From Mycobacterium paragordonae (GTDB taxonomy: Bacteria; Actinomycetota; Actinomycetes; Mycobacteriales; Mycobacteriaceae), in contig NZ_CP025546.1 of NCBI RefSeq assembly GCF_003614435.1, positions 2,418,001 to 2,482,000 on the forward strand: 64,000 nt of DNA, read 5' to 3'. The number at the start of each line of letters is the position of its first letter. Position 1 is the stretch's first letter. The notes beneath the pieces were generated by a model. It had not been told where the DNA came from. It saw only the letters and a list, made by a program, of their open reading frames with translations, and ran no database searches. A program made the position numbers and the translations under genes. Of the stretch, positions 1 through 10,172 are shown in pieces.

Positions 1-65
1 CGCTGCTGATGTCCGGCAAGCTCTGCGTCAAGGACGCCGAGGCGGTCGCGTCGGAGGTGCTGTGA
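1..65 (+). CDS. hsdS: Type I restriction enzyme specificity subunit, C-terminal end (partial)
   Basis: Only the last 20 codons are in the window, ending in TGA at 63-65. The tail reads LLMSGKLCVKDAEAVASEVL, which resembles the LLSGKLRV-D-AE ending common in HsdS proteins. HsdS carries the two target-recognition domains and directs the HsdM/HsdR complex to its DNA site. The assignment rests mainly on context: hsdR follows downstream, and in M. tuberculosis an hsdS gene lies directly next to thyX. The rest of the gene, and presumably hsdM, would lie to the left of the window. Confidence 0.7.
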   Translation, partial: LLMSGKLCVKDAEAVASEVL

Positions 66-132
66 TGGAGCCTCGCGATGCTCACCGACGCGGCGATGAA
101 CTCCGTCAGCGACGAAATGCCCCTGACCTGGT

Positions 133-182
133 CATAGACAACGACACAGACATTCTTGGCCACTACATAGACAGGGACACAG
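133..182. repeat. Direct repeat pair in the hsdS-yhcG gap, possible insertion-sequence end remnant
   Basis: Within the 187-bp gap after hsdS (66-252), CATAGACAACGACACAG (133-149) is repeated as CATAGACAGGGACACAG (166-182), 15 of 17 matching, 33 bp apart. Closely spaced short direct repeats of this kind occur at the ends of some IS families (for example IS21-like elements), but no transposase remains and I cannot name an element. No convincing gene is seen in the gap; the short GTG-initiated frame from 62 has no recognisable features. Confidence 0.35.
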
Positions 183-252
183 TCAGTCGAAGCGCACGTC
201 CCGAGAGACGGGAACTCCTCGCCAACAGGCGCTCAGTCGTCGGCACAGGATC

Positions 253-1347
253 ATGATGGCGCGCGACGGCCGATCTGAGAACGAGGCCAGATTCCCTGCC
301 GCACGACCCAAGGCCGCCGTCCCGGACTGGTACCCACAGCTGCTCGACGCCGTGGCCTGCCGAGTTCAAGCCGGCCGTCAACGCGCCGTCGCGGCGGCCA
401 ATCAGGAGTTGGTCTCCACCTACTGGGAAGTGGGCAAGGAAATCTTGGCCCGGCAGGACGCCGAAGGTTGGGGCGCTCGCGTCATCGACCGGCTGGCTTC
501 TGACCTGAAAGAACGCTTCCCGGACGCCAAGGGATTCTCGCCGCGCAACCTCAAGTACATGCGCGCGTTCGCCGCGGCGTGGCCAGATCGGGCAATTGTG
601 CAAGCGCCGCTTGCACAATTGCCGTGGTACCACCACGTCGCACTCATCGAGAAGCTAGACAGCTATGACCTGCGACTCTGGTATGCGCAAGCTGCTATCG
701 ACGAAGGCTGGAGCCGCAACGTCCTGGCCCACAACATCGCCGCCCAACTCCACCAGCGCGCCGGCCGCGCTGTCACTAATTTCGCCGACACGCTGCTGCC
801 AGCGGACTCTGACCTCGCCCAGCAAGCGACCCGCGATCCGTATCTTTTCGACTTCGTCGGCATCGCCGACATTCGCCGGGAACGTGACTTGGAGCAGGCA
901 CTGACCGACCACGTCGAGAAGTTCCTACTGGAACTCGGGCAGGGCTTCGCGTTCGTCGGCCGTCAGGTCCACCTGGAGATCGGCGACGCCGACTTCTACG
1001 CCGACCTGCTCTTCTACCACCTGAGGCTGCGCTGCTTCGTCGTCATCGAACTCAAGGTCGGCGACTTCGACCCGAGCTATCTGGGTCAGCTCGGCATGTA
1101 CATGTCGGCGATCGACGACCTGCTACGTCACTCCGAAGACAAACCCACCATCGGCCTGGTGTTGTGCAAGACAAAAAACAACATCGTTGCCGAATACGCG
1201 CTGCGTGGATACACCGCGCCGATCGGTGTCGCCGAATGGAGGACGGCGATCACCGCGAGCCTGCCGCCGGAGCTTGAGAGCAGTCTTCCGACAGTCGAAG
1301 AGCTCGAGGCCGAGCTAGACGGTGGAAGTGAGGGGAAACAACAATGA
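253..1347 (+). CDS. YhcG/DUF1016 family PD-(D/E)xK nuclease
   Basis: A 364-residue protein of the YhcG (DUF1016) family. The N-terminal half (about residues 30-170) is the helical DUF1016 domain, with the characteristic segment NQELVSTYWEVGKEI. The C-terminal half is the PD-(D/E)xK nuclease-like domain, with the conserved GDADFYADLLFYH and FVVIELK stretches supplying the acidic residues and lysine. Family members are often found beside type I restriction genes, but their molecular role is poorly defined. It lies between hsdS and hsdR and its TGA overlaps the hsdR ATG in an ATGA, so it is translated with hsdR. An AGGA lies just before ATG 253; ATG 256 is an equally good start. Confidence 0.85.
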   Translation: MMARDGRSENEARFPAARPKAAVPDWYPQLLDAVACRVQAGRQRAVAAANQELVSTYWEVGKEILARQDAEGWGARVIDRLASDLKERFPDAKGFSPRNLKYMRAFAAAWPDRAIVQAPLAQLPWYHHVALIEKLDSYDLRLWYAQAAIDEGWSRNVLAHNIAAQLHQRAGRAVTNFADTLLPADSDLAQQATRDPYLFDFVGIADIRRERDLEQALTDHVEKFLLELGQGFAFVGRQVHLEIGDADFYADLLFYHLRLRCFVVIELKVGDFDPSYLGQLGMYMSAIDDLLRHSEDKPTIGLVLCKTKNNIVAEYALRGYTAPIGVAEWRTAITASLPPELESSLPTVEELEAELDGGSEGKQQ

Positions 1348-4300
1348 CCGAATTCAGCGAGGCCGCCTGGGAACACAAGGTACTCGACGAGCTAGCTGAA
1401 CATGAGTGGAAACCAATGTCCGGCAGCGAAATTGTTCCTGGCACCGATGGTGGCCGCGAATCCTGGTCCGACATCGTGCTACCCGACCGCATGCTGGCCA
1501 AGATGCGGGAGCTGAATCCCGACGTCCCCGGTGAATACCTGGACCAGGCGCGAGCACAGATCATTACGCCGCGATCCCAGGACGCCATCACCGAGAACTT
1601 CCGGCTACACCGCTACCTCGTCGAGGGCTACCGCGGAATCACCTACATTGACTCCGACGGTATCGAACAGAACCCCACGATACGTTTGGTGAGCCACCGG
1701 CCGGAGGACAACGAATTCCTTGCCGTCCAACAAGTTACGATCCGTACCACGGAGAAGCATCGGCGTTTCGACGTCGTGCTGTACCTCAATGGGATGCCGG
1801 TCGCGATCTTTGAGCTCAAGCAGGCCGGTGCACAGCACGCTGATATCGCCGCAGCACACGCGCAACTCCAAACCTATCGCCGCGAATTCCCGATGGCGTT
1901 CCGGTTCGCGGTGCTCACCGTGATCAGCGATGGAATCGACGCCCGCTACGGCACACCCTTCACCCCGTTAGAGCATTTCGCGCCATGGAACGTGAACGAC
2001 GACGGAAAGCTCGTCGAGGTCGGAAAGTCTGCGGACGACCTGGACGTGCCGATCGAGTTGGAAACCTTGATCGACGGCCTGTTCAACACCGAACGCTTTC
2101 TTCAGCTGGTGCGTAACTTCACCGCGTTCGACGAGGATGGCGACGGCCTGATTAAGCGAATTGCCAAGCCGCACCAATACTTTGCGGTGACCAAGGCAGC
2201 TGGTCAGACGGTGCAGGCTGCCGAGACCAACGGTAAGGCCGGGGTCGTCTGGCATACCCAGGGCTCGGGCAAGTCGATGGAAATGGAGCTCTACGCGCAC
2301 CTGGTGGCTACGTATCCAAAGCTGAAGAACCCGACGATCGTCGTCGTCACCGACCGTACCGACCTCGACTCACAGCTCTATGAAACATTCAATCGCTCAA
2401 CGCTTCTCGACGATTCGCCATTGAAAGTGGCTTCACGATCCCAGCTGCGCGAAGAGCTGTCTAACCGCACTACCGGCGGTATCTACTTCACCACCCTGCA
2501 GAAGTTTGGGCTTTCCAAGGCCGAACGGCAATCCGGTGCCGACCACCCAAAGTTGACCGACCGGCGCAACATCATTGTCATCGTCGATGAAGCGCACCGC
2601 AGCCACTACGACAATATTGACGGCTACGCCAGGCACATTCGGGACGCGCTGCCTAACGCGGTGTTCATCGCCTTCACCGGCACGCCGATCTCCGACGTCG
2701 ATCGCAATACCCGCGCAGTCTTTGGCCCGACCATCGATACGTATGACTTGACGCGCGCGGTGGCCGATAACGCCACCGTGCCAGTGTATTTCGAGCCGAG
2801 GTTGGCGAGAGTGGGTTGGTCGGAAGGCGTTAGTGAGGCCGACCTGGACGAGGCGGCCAAAGAAGCGACCCTAGGCTTGGACGACGTTGAACGCGCTCAA
2901 ATCGAGAAGTCCGTCGCTGTGATCAACGCGATCTACGGCGCACCCGAGCGTCTGGCCAAGCTTGCGCAAGACATCGTCACACACTGGGAAGCACGTTCTG
3001 AAGCGATGCGTCCGTTCATCGAATGCAGCGGCAAGGCATTCATCGTTGGCGCAACTCGTGAGATCTGCGCCCGCCTGTACGAGGAGATCATCAAGCTCCG
3101 GCCCGACTGGCATCAAGACTCCGTCGACAAGGGCGTCATCAAAGTCGTCTACTCGGGCTCGGCGCAGGATCCAGCGCTGATCGCTAAACATGTCCGCAGG
3201 GAAAGTCAAAACAAGACGATCCAAAAGCGGCTGCGCGAACCTGACGACGAACTGCAGATCGCCATTGTCAAAGACATGATGCTTACTGGCTTTGACGCGC
3301 CGCCGCTGCATACCCTCTATCTGGATCGACCGCTCAAAGGCGCGTTGCTGATGCAGACGCTCGCGCGAGTCAATCGCACATTCCGTGGCAAGCCGTCGGG
3401 TTTGCTGGTCGCCTACGCGCCTCTGGTGGACAACCTAGCTACGGCGCTGGCCGAGTACACCGAGACCGACCGCGCCGAAAAGCCGATTGGCAAGGACGTC
3501 GACACCGCGGTCGTCGAGACGCGCAAGCTCGTTACGAGGCTGGACGAATTGTGCGCGGGCTATGACTGGCGCTCCAAGGCGCCGCTGGTGGGCTGGTTGA
3601 AGGCAGCCATCGGCCTGGCCGCGTACCTGCGTGACCCGACCACTGCAGGAAACCAGACTAGTCCGACACTTGGTGATCAATTCCGCACGCTGTCAAGCCA
3701 TTTGGCACGAGCCTGGTCACTGTGTGCGGGTGACGAGACGCTCGGCGAGTTGCGACAAACTGTGAAGTTTTTGGAGCAGGTACGAGTGGTGATGGGCAAG
3801 TTCGATGCCCAGCAGCGCCAGGCCGAAGGCAAACCGATCCCGGAGGAGATCAAGCGACTTCTCGCGCGACTGGTCGATGCGTCAACCGCAGGCGGCGAAA
3901 TCATCGATATCTATGACGCTGCGGGGCTGGGCAAACCGTCACTGTCTGACCTGACGCCGGATTTCGAAATCAAGGCCAAGAAGTCCGAAAACCCGCACCT
4001 GGCGATTGAGGCGTTGCGCGCCCTGCTCGCGAAGGAGATGAGCGGGGCAACCAAGAACAATCTGGTGCGTCAGCGTGCTTTCTCCGATCGCGTTTCGGAG
4101 TTAATGCGCAAGTACACCAACCAGCAGCTCACCTCGGCAGAGGTCATCGCCGAATTGATTGCGATGGCCAAGGAGGTTGCGGCTGAAGGAAACCGGGGAA
4201 AGCGGTTCACGCCGCCGCTTTCGCATGACGAGCTGGCCTTCTACGACGCCGTAGCGGACAACGAATCTGCGATTGAAATCCAGGGCGAGGAAGTGCTAGC

Positions 4301-4514
4301 GCAGATAGCCCGGGAACTGGTCGCGGTGATGCAACGTGACACTAAGACCGACTGGACGGTGCGGGACGATGTGCGGGCGAAACTGCGGTCCTCAATCAAG
4401 CGACTGCTTGTCAAGTACAAATACCCGCCGGACAAGCAGCCGGCGGCGATCAAGCTGGTGATCGAACAAATGGAAGCATTGGCACCCCGCTTTGCGGGTC
4501 AGGCGGTCGATTGA
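1344..4514 (+). CDS. hsdR: Type I restriction enzyme endonuclease/translocase subunit
   Basis: Full-length 1056-residue HsdR, the ATP-driven translocase and nuclease of a type I restriction-modification complex. The N-terminal nuclease domain shows the family signature with Asp143 and Glu157-Leu-Lys159. The SF2 helicase motor follows: Walker A GSGKS at 307-311, DEAH-type box VDEAHR at 414-419, motif III FTGTP shortly after, and a second RecA-like domain including the [18 protein letters not shown] stretch and QTLARVNR (motif VI). The C-terminal third is the HsdM/HsdS-binding helical region. No frameshift or stop is seen. The ATG overlaps the stop of the DUF1016 gene. Composition is less GC-rich than the following genes, with A-rich runs and more relaxed codon choice, which suggests horizontal acquisition. 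M. tuberculosis keeps only hsdM/hsdS beside thyX. Confidence 0.93.
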   Translation: MTEFSEAAWEHKVLDELAEHEWKPMSGSEIVPGTDGGRESWSDIVLPDRMLAKMRELNPDVPGEYLDQARAQIITPRSQDAITENFRLHRYLVEGYRGITYIDSDGIEQNPTIRLVSHRPEDNEFLAVQQVTIRTTEKHRRFDVVLYLNGMPVAIFELKQAGAQHADIAAAHAQLQTYRREFPMAFRFAVLTVISDGIDARYGTPFTPLEHFAPWNVNDDGKLVEVGKSADDLDVPIELETLIDGLFNTERFLQLVRNFTAFDEDGDGLIKRIAKPHQYFAVTKAAGQTVQAAETNGKAGVVWHTQGSGKSMEMELYAHLVATYPKLKNPTIVVVTDRTDLDSQLYETFNRSTLLDDSPLKVASRSQLREELSNRTTGGIYFTTLQKFGLSKAERQSGADHPKLTDRRNIIVIVDEAHRSHYDNIDGYARHIRDALPNAVFIAFTGTPISDVDRNTRAVFGPTIDTYDLTRAVADNATVPVYFEPRLARVGWSEGVSEADLDEAAKEATLGLDDVERAQIEKSVAVINAIYGAPERLAKLAQDIVTHWEARSEAMRPFIECSGKAFIVGATREICARLYEEIIKLRPDWHQDSVDKGVIKVVYSGSAQDPALIAKHVRRESQNKTIQKRLREPDDELQIAIVKDMMLTGFDAPPLHTLYLDRPLKGALLMQTLARVNRTFRGKPSGLLVAYAPLVDNLATALAEYTETDRAEKPIGKDVDTAVVETRKLVTRLDELCAGYDWRSKAPLVGWLKAAIGLAAYLRDPTTAGNQTSPTLGDQFRTLSSHLARAWSLCAGDETLGELRQTVKFLEQVRVVMGKFDAQQRQAEGKPIPEEIKRLLARLVDASTAGGEIIDIYDAAGLGKPSLSDLTPDFEIKAKKSENPHLAIEALRALLAKEMSGATKNNLVRQRAFSDRVSELMRKYTNQQLTSAEVIAELIAMAKEVAAEGNRGKRFTPPLSHDELAFYDAVADNESAIEIQGEEVLAQIARELVAVMQRDTKTDWTVRDDVRAKLRSSIKRLLVKYKYPPDKQPAAIKLVIEQMEALAPRFAGQAVD

Positions 4515-4596
4515 CCCACAGAAAAACCCCACATAAGGTGCGCACGCGAACATTCTCCTCAGGGTGCCGCTGCAAACCAGCAGGCACAGGGCCAGA

Positions 4597-4602
4597 TAGG
4601 GT
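4597..4602 (+). promoter_or_regulatory. Predicted -10 element of thyX (leaderless)
   Basis: TAGGGT fits the mycobacterial TANNNT -10 hexamer and ends 7 nt before the GTG at 4610, so transcription would begin at or next to the start codon. No Shine-Dalgarno is visible upstream of that GTG. Confidence 0.5.
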
Positions 4603-4609
4603 GAGCGCC

Positions 4610-6312
<1,703 letters not shown>

Positions 6313-6319
6313 TCTGACG

Positions 6320-7996
6320 TTGTACGAGGAGCTCGCCCCACCAGGTCCCTTGGCCGCAGGTGGGCTGCGGGTCACCGCGCTCGGCGGGATCAGCGAAATC
6401 GGCCGCAACATGACGGTTTTCGAGCATCTGGGCCGGCTGCTGATCATCGACTGCGGCGTGATGTTTCCCACCCATGACGAACCCGGCGTCGACCTGATCC
6501 TGCCCGACCTACGTCATATCGAGGACAGGCTGGACGACATCGAGGCGTTGGTGCTCACCCACGCCCACGAGGACCACATCGGGGCGATCCCGTTCCTGCT
6601 CAGGCTGCGGCCGGACATCCCGGTCGTCGGCTCCAAGTTCACCCTCGCGCTGGTCGCCGCCAAATGCCGCGAGCACCGCATCAAACCGGTGTTCGTTGAG
6701 GTCAAGGAGGGCCAGAGTAGCCGGCACGGAGTATTCGAGTGCGAGTATTTCGCCGTCAACCACTCCATTCCGGACGCGCTGGCCATCGCCGTCTACACCG
6801 GCGCCGGCACCGTCCTGCACACCGGTGACATCAAACTCGACCAGCTCCCACTCGACGGCCGTCCCACCGACCTGCCCGGCATGTCACGCCTCGGCGACGC
6901 CGGCGTGGACCTGTTCCTGTGCGACTCCACCAACGCCGAACACCCCGGCGTCGGTCCGTCGGAGAGCGAGATCGGCCCGACGCTGCATCGCCTGATCCGC
7001 GGCGCCGACGGCCGGGTGATCGTGGCGTGTTTCGCCTCCAACGTTGACCGCGTCCAGCAGATCATCGACGCCGCAGTGGCATTGGGCCGGCGGGTGTCTT
7101 TCGTCGGGCGGTCGATGGTGCGCAACATGGGCATCGCCCGCGAACTCGGTTTTCTGAAGGTAGCCGATTCGGATCTGATCGACATCGCCGCCGCCGAAGA
7201 GATGCCGGCCGACCGGGTTGTGTTGGTCACCACCGGAACTCAGGGCGAGCCGATGGCGGCGTTGTCGCGGATGTCCCGCGGCGAGCACCGCAGCATCACG
7301 CTGACCGCCGGCGACCTCATCGTGTTGTCGTCGTCGCTGATCCCGGGCAACGAGGAAGCCGTCTACGGCGTGATCGACGCGCTGGCCAAGATCGGCGCCC
7401 GTGTCGTCACCAATGCCCAAGCGCGGGTGCATGTTTCGGGCCACGCTTATGCCGGCGAGCTGCTGTTCCTGTACAACGGGGTGCGTCCGCGGCACGTCAT
7501 GCCGGTGCACGGCACCTGGCGGCACCTGCGGGCCAACGCCAAGCTGGCCGCCAGCACCGGGGTGCCCGAAGAGTCGATCATGTTGGCGGAGAACGGCGTC
7601 AGCGTCGATCTGGTGGCCGGCAAGGCCAGCATCGCCGGCGCGGTACCGGTCGGCAAGATGTTCGTCGACGGGTTGATCACCGGCGACGTCGGCGAGATCA
7701 CCTTGGGGGAGCGGCTCATTCTGTCCTCGGGCTTCGTCGCCGTGACCGTGGTGGTGCACCGCGGTACCGGTAAGCCGGTAGCGACGCCGCACCTGAGCTC
7801 CCGCGGCTTCTCCGAAGACCCCAAGGCGCTGGAACCCGCGGTGCGCAAGGTCGAGGCGGAACTGGAATCGTTGGCGGCCAACAACGTCACCGATCCGATC
7901 CGGATCGCTCAGGGCGTGCGTCGCACCGTCGGCAAATGGGTGGGCGAGACGTATCGCCGGCAGCCGATGATCGTGCCGACGGTCCTCGAGGTGTAA
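6320..7996 (+). CDS. rnj: Ribonuclease J (metallo-beta-lactamase/beta-CASP)
   Basis: A 558-residue RNase J with both endonuclease and 5'-3' exonuclease potential in RNA processing and decay. The zinc-binding motif HxHxDH is at residues 81-86 (HAHEDH), with a further histidine in FAVNHS and the aspartate in HTGDIK, followed by the beta-CASP region and a C-terminal domain including HVSGHA and PVHGTW. It is essentially collinear with Rv2752c, including total length. The start used is TTG 6320, 7 bp after dapA; it gives the family length, but initiation at TTG is less certain than the rest of the call. Confidence 0.95.
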   Translation: MYEELAPPGPLAAGGLRVTALGGISEIGRNMTVFEHLGRLLIIDCGVMFPTHDEPGVDLILPDLRHIEDRLDDIEALVLTHAHEDHIGAIPFLLRLRPDIPVVGSKFTLALVAAKCREHRIKPVFVEVKEGQSSRHGVFECEYFAVNHSIPDALAIAVYTGAGTVLHTGDIKLDQLPLDGRPTDLPGMSRLGDAGVDLFLCDSTNAEHPGVGPSESEIGPTLHRLIRGADGRVIVACFASNVDRVQQIIDAAVALGRRVSFVGRSMVRNMGIARELGFLKVADSDLIDIAAAEEMPADRVVLVTTGTQGEPMAALSRMSRGEHRSITLTAGDLIVLSSSLIPGNEEAVYGVIDALAKIGARVVTNAQARVHVSGHAYAGELLFLYNGVRPRHVMPVHGTWRHLRANAKLAASTGVPEESIMLAENGVSVDLVAGKASIAGAVPVGKMFVDGLITGDVGEITLGERLILSSGFVAVTVVVHRGTGKPVATPHLSSRGFSEDPKALEPAVRKVEAELESLAANNVTDPIRIAQGVRRTVGKWVGETYRRQPMIVPTVLEV

Positions 7997-8004
7997 ACGC
8001 TTCC

Positions 8005-8062
8005 GCGAGTGTGAATCTCACGACGGGACACGCCGATCAGGCGTCGCAGATTTCACGCTCGC
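8005..8062. terminator. Imperfect inverted repeat between convergent rnj and methyltransferase genes
   Basis: An arm beginning GCGAGTGTGAATCT (8005-8025) pairs with CAGATTTCACGCTCGC (8042-8062) through a bulged stem of about 21 bp. It lies between the stop of rnj (+) and the stop of the methyltransferase (-), with no U-tract, as is common for mycobacterial intergenic hairpins. It could serve as a bidirectional terminator. Confidence 0.5.
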
Positions 8063-8084
8063 CGGCCCGGGGTGCCGAAAAGGC

Positions 8085-8957
8085 CTAGACCTTCTCCGCG
8101 TAGGCCGACCATTCGATCTGTGACGCCGGAAGGTTGCGGCCGGTGGGCCTGACGTAACGCTCGACGAGCTCGTCCGGCCCCACCTGCTCCACCAGTCGCC
8201 AGCCGTATTCCTCGAGAAACCCGCCCACTTCCTCGGGCAACAAGCCGAAGTGCCACAGTTGACGTCGTCCCCGCACCGAACGGTACAACGTGGGTGAGCC
8301 ATACCGGTTCGTGCCGTCGATGAAGTCGCGCCGGACGTAGCTGAACACCATGCGACTGCCGGGCGCCGTCGGCCGCAGCCCTTCCAGCGTGGTGCGCACG
8401 GCGTCCTCGGTGAGGTACTGGGTGACGCCCTCCCAGATGAAAAACACCCGGTAGTCGGTGCGATATCCATGCTCGGCCAGCGAGGTCAGCAGGTCATCGC
8501 GCTGAAAATCCAGCCCCACCAGCCGAACTGACAGCGGCAGCTCGCCCAGCACCTTGCGGACAGTCCGCGCCTTGCGGGCGATGTTGACCGGCAGGTCCAC
8601 CTCAAAGACCGGTTTGCGGATCTGCCGGGTCAATAGGTAAGCGCGGGTGTCCAGACCCGCGCCGAGAATCACCACCGCGTCGATGTCGGGAAGCGCTTCG
8701 GCCAGTTTGTCGCCGACAAAACGTTTGCGGCAGACAAGATTGGCCCACAACCCGGGGCCGGTCCGCTCCGATGCACCGACCAGCGCCCGCCGCAACACCG
8801 TCGCCCGGGTGGCCGTCGCGAGCCAGCGCAGGGGCGCCGGCAGGAACAGCTCGGCGAGGTCGTCGTCCACCAGCCGGCGGTCGGCCGGTTCGTTCTGCTC
8901 GACCGCGCACAGCAACATCGGTCCGAATGCCGTGCGGGCAGCGGGATTACGAGCCAC
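8085..8957 (-). CDS. Class I SAM-dependent methyltransferase (Rv2751-like, LCM family)
   Basis: A 290-residue putative S-adenosylmethionine-dependent methyltransferase of the leucine-carboxyl-methyltransferase-like family that is greatly expanded in mycobacteria. The SAM-binding core is visible as VVILGAGLDTRAY, with the downstream FIWEGVTQYL motif typical of the family. Substrate is unknown. It is the last gene of a leftward operon with the SDR 3 bp upstream. The start is GTG 8957 (MARNPAART). The three-gene arrangement matches Rv2751-Rv2750-Rv2749. Confidence 0.88.
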   Translation of the reverse strand: MARNPAARTAFGPMLLCAVEQNEPADRRLVDDDLAELFLPAPLRWLATATRATVLRRALVGASERTGPGLWANLVCRKRFVGDKLAEALPDIDAVVILGAGLDTRAYLLTRQIRKPVFEVDLPVNIARKARTVRKVLGELPLSVRLVGLDFQRDDLLTSLAEHGYRTDYRVFFIWEGVTQYLTEDAVRTTLEGLRPTAPGSRMVFSYVRRDFIDGTNRYGSPTLYRSVRGRRQLWHFGLLPEEVGGFLEEYGWRLVEQVGPDELVERYVRPTGRNLPASQIEWSAYAEKV

Positions 8958-8960
8958 GAG

Positions 8961-9779
8961 CTACCGCTTGTTCACCGAGCCCGCGTCGACCGGCAACGTG
9001 ACGCCGGTGATGTAGCGGGCCTGGTCGGACACCAGCCACGCGACAGCATTGGCGATGTCCTCGGGCTGCAGGATCTGCACCGGCAGCGCGTTGCTCATGC
9101 CGGGCGCCCGGCCGGTCTTGCTGACCAGATCGGTGAGCCACTGACGGATGAACTCGTTGTTGATCATCGGCGTGTCGACGCCCGAGGGGTGCACAGAGTT
9201 TACCCGGATATCATGTGGCGCAAGCAGATTGGCATACAGGCGCATCAAGCCGACCAGGCCGTGCTTGGCAGCGGTGTAGCCGATCGACCCGGCGTCGGCA
9301 CTTCCGACACCTGCCAGGCCGGCGGCCGAACTGATCAGCACGATCGATCCGCCGTCACCCTGCTCGATCATGATCGGAGTCGATACGTCGACGGTGTGGT
9401 AAGCGCCGGTGAGGTTGACGTCGATGACATCACGCCAACCCTCCGCCGACTGCATAGGGGCTATCCCGGCATTGGCGATCACGATGTCCAACCGGCCGAA
9501 CTCGTCGACCCCGGCCTGCAATGCGGCCGCCAGCGATTCGCGGTCCCGGACGTCGCCCTGTCGGGCCACGATCCGCCCTCCGGCGTCTTCCACGAGTCTG
9601 ACGGTGTGCGCCAGGTCCTCGGCGGTGCCCAACGGGTAGGGCACGCTGTCGATCCGGCCGCACAGGTCGACGCCGATCACATTCGCACCGTCAGCGGCCA
9701 ACCGGAGCGCATAGGCGCGTCCCTGACCACGCGCGACGCCGGTGATGAAGGCCGTCTTGCCTTCCAGGGGCCGGGCCAT
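8961..9779 (-). CDS. Short-chain dehydrogenase/reductase (Rv2750-like, mycofactocin-coupled type)
   Basis: A 272-residue SDR. The cofactor loop reads TGVARGQG, the NNAG-equivalent is ANAG, and the catalytic YxxxK is YTAAK preceded by the SS pair of the catalytic serine. The GQG loop and an insertion before the second strand are features of the mycofactocin-coupled SDR subgroup, whose members hold NAD(H) tightly and pass electrons to mycofactocin; assignment to that subgroup is by resemblance. Its start overlaps the monooxygenase stop (TGATG), indicating translational coupling. Confidence 0.88.
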   Translation of the reverse strand: MARPLEGKTAFITGVARGQGRAYALRLAADGANVIGVDLCGRIDSVPYPLGTAEDLAHTVRLVEDAGGRIVARQGDVRDRESLAAALQAGVDEFGRLDIVIANAGIAPMQSAEGWRDVIDVNLTGAYHTVDVSTPIMIEQGDGGSIVLISSAAGLAGVGSADAGSIGYTAAKHGLVGLMRLYANLLAPHDIRVNSVHPSGVDTPMINNEFIRQWLTDLVSKTGRAPGMSNALPVQILQPEDIANAVAWLVSDQARYITGVTLPVDAGSVNKR

Positions 9780-10093
9780 CAGGCGCGGATTTGCCCTTTA
9801 TCGGGGTCCCCGGCCGGAACCGGTGCCAGCATCTTGATGTCGGGCGCCCCGGCCAGGTGCTCGCCGACGGCGCCGAACATCTTGCCGATCGCGGGCGCCG
9901 TGCTGTGGGTCTTCAGCGCCTCCTCGTCGGCCCACTGCTCCACGAAGACGAACGTCTCACCCGTCTGGTGCAGCGAATACAGCTGGCAGCCGGGCTCGCC
10001 GTGCACCTCCTCGACCGCGGTGGTGAGGGCATCGCGGACGGTGTCGACCGATTCGGGCTTCACGGTCAGCGTGGCGACGACGACTACGGGCAT
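9779..10093 (-). CDS. ABM-domain putative quinol monooxygenase (Rv2749-like)
   Basis: A 104-residue single-domain protein of the antibiotic biosynthesis monooxygenase (ABM) fold, homologous to Rv2749. The fold is recognisable from the N-terminal strand [13 protein letters not shown], the [16 protein letters not shown] segment and [16 protein letters not shown]. Such proteins are dimeric cofactor-free oxygenases or stress proteins, and the substrate here is unknown. It is the first gene of a leftward three-gene operon, with a good AGGAGG ribosome site before its ATG, and its stop overlaps the SDR start by one base. Confidence 0.87.
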   Translation of the reverse strand: MPVVVVATLTVKPESVDTVRDALTTAVEEVHGEPGCQLYSLHQTGETFVFVEQWADEEALKTHSTAPAIGKMFGAVGEHLAGAPDIKMLAPVPAGDPDKGQIRA

Positions 10094-10172
10094 GCTGGGT
10101 CCTCCTGACGACTGTGGCGGGCGGGTTTGAGCACTGTGGTCACCCTACCCACATCGACGGCGCACACCGGTG

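Noticed and set aside
78..137. 19-codon frame after hsdS
   Set aside because: No start signal and no resemblance to a known antitoxin or small protein.
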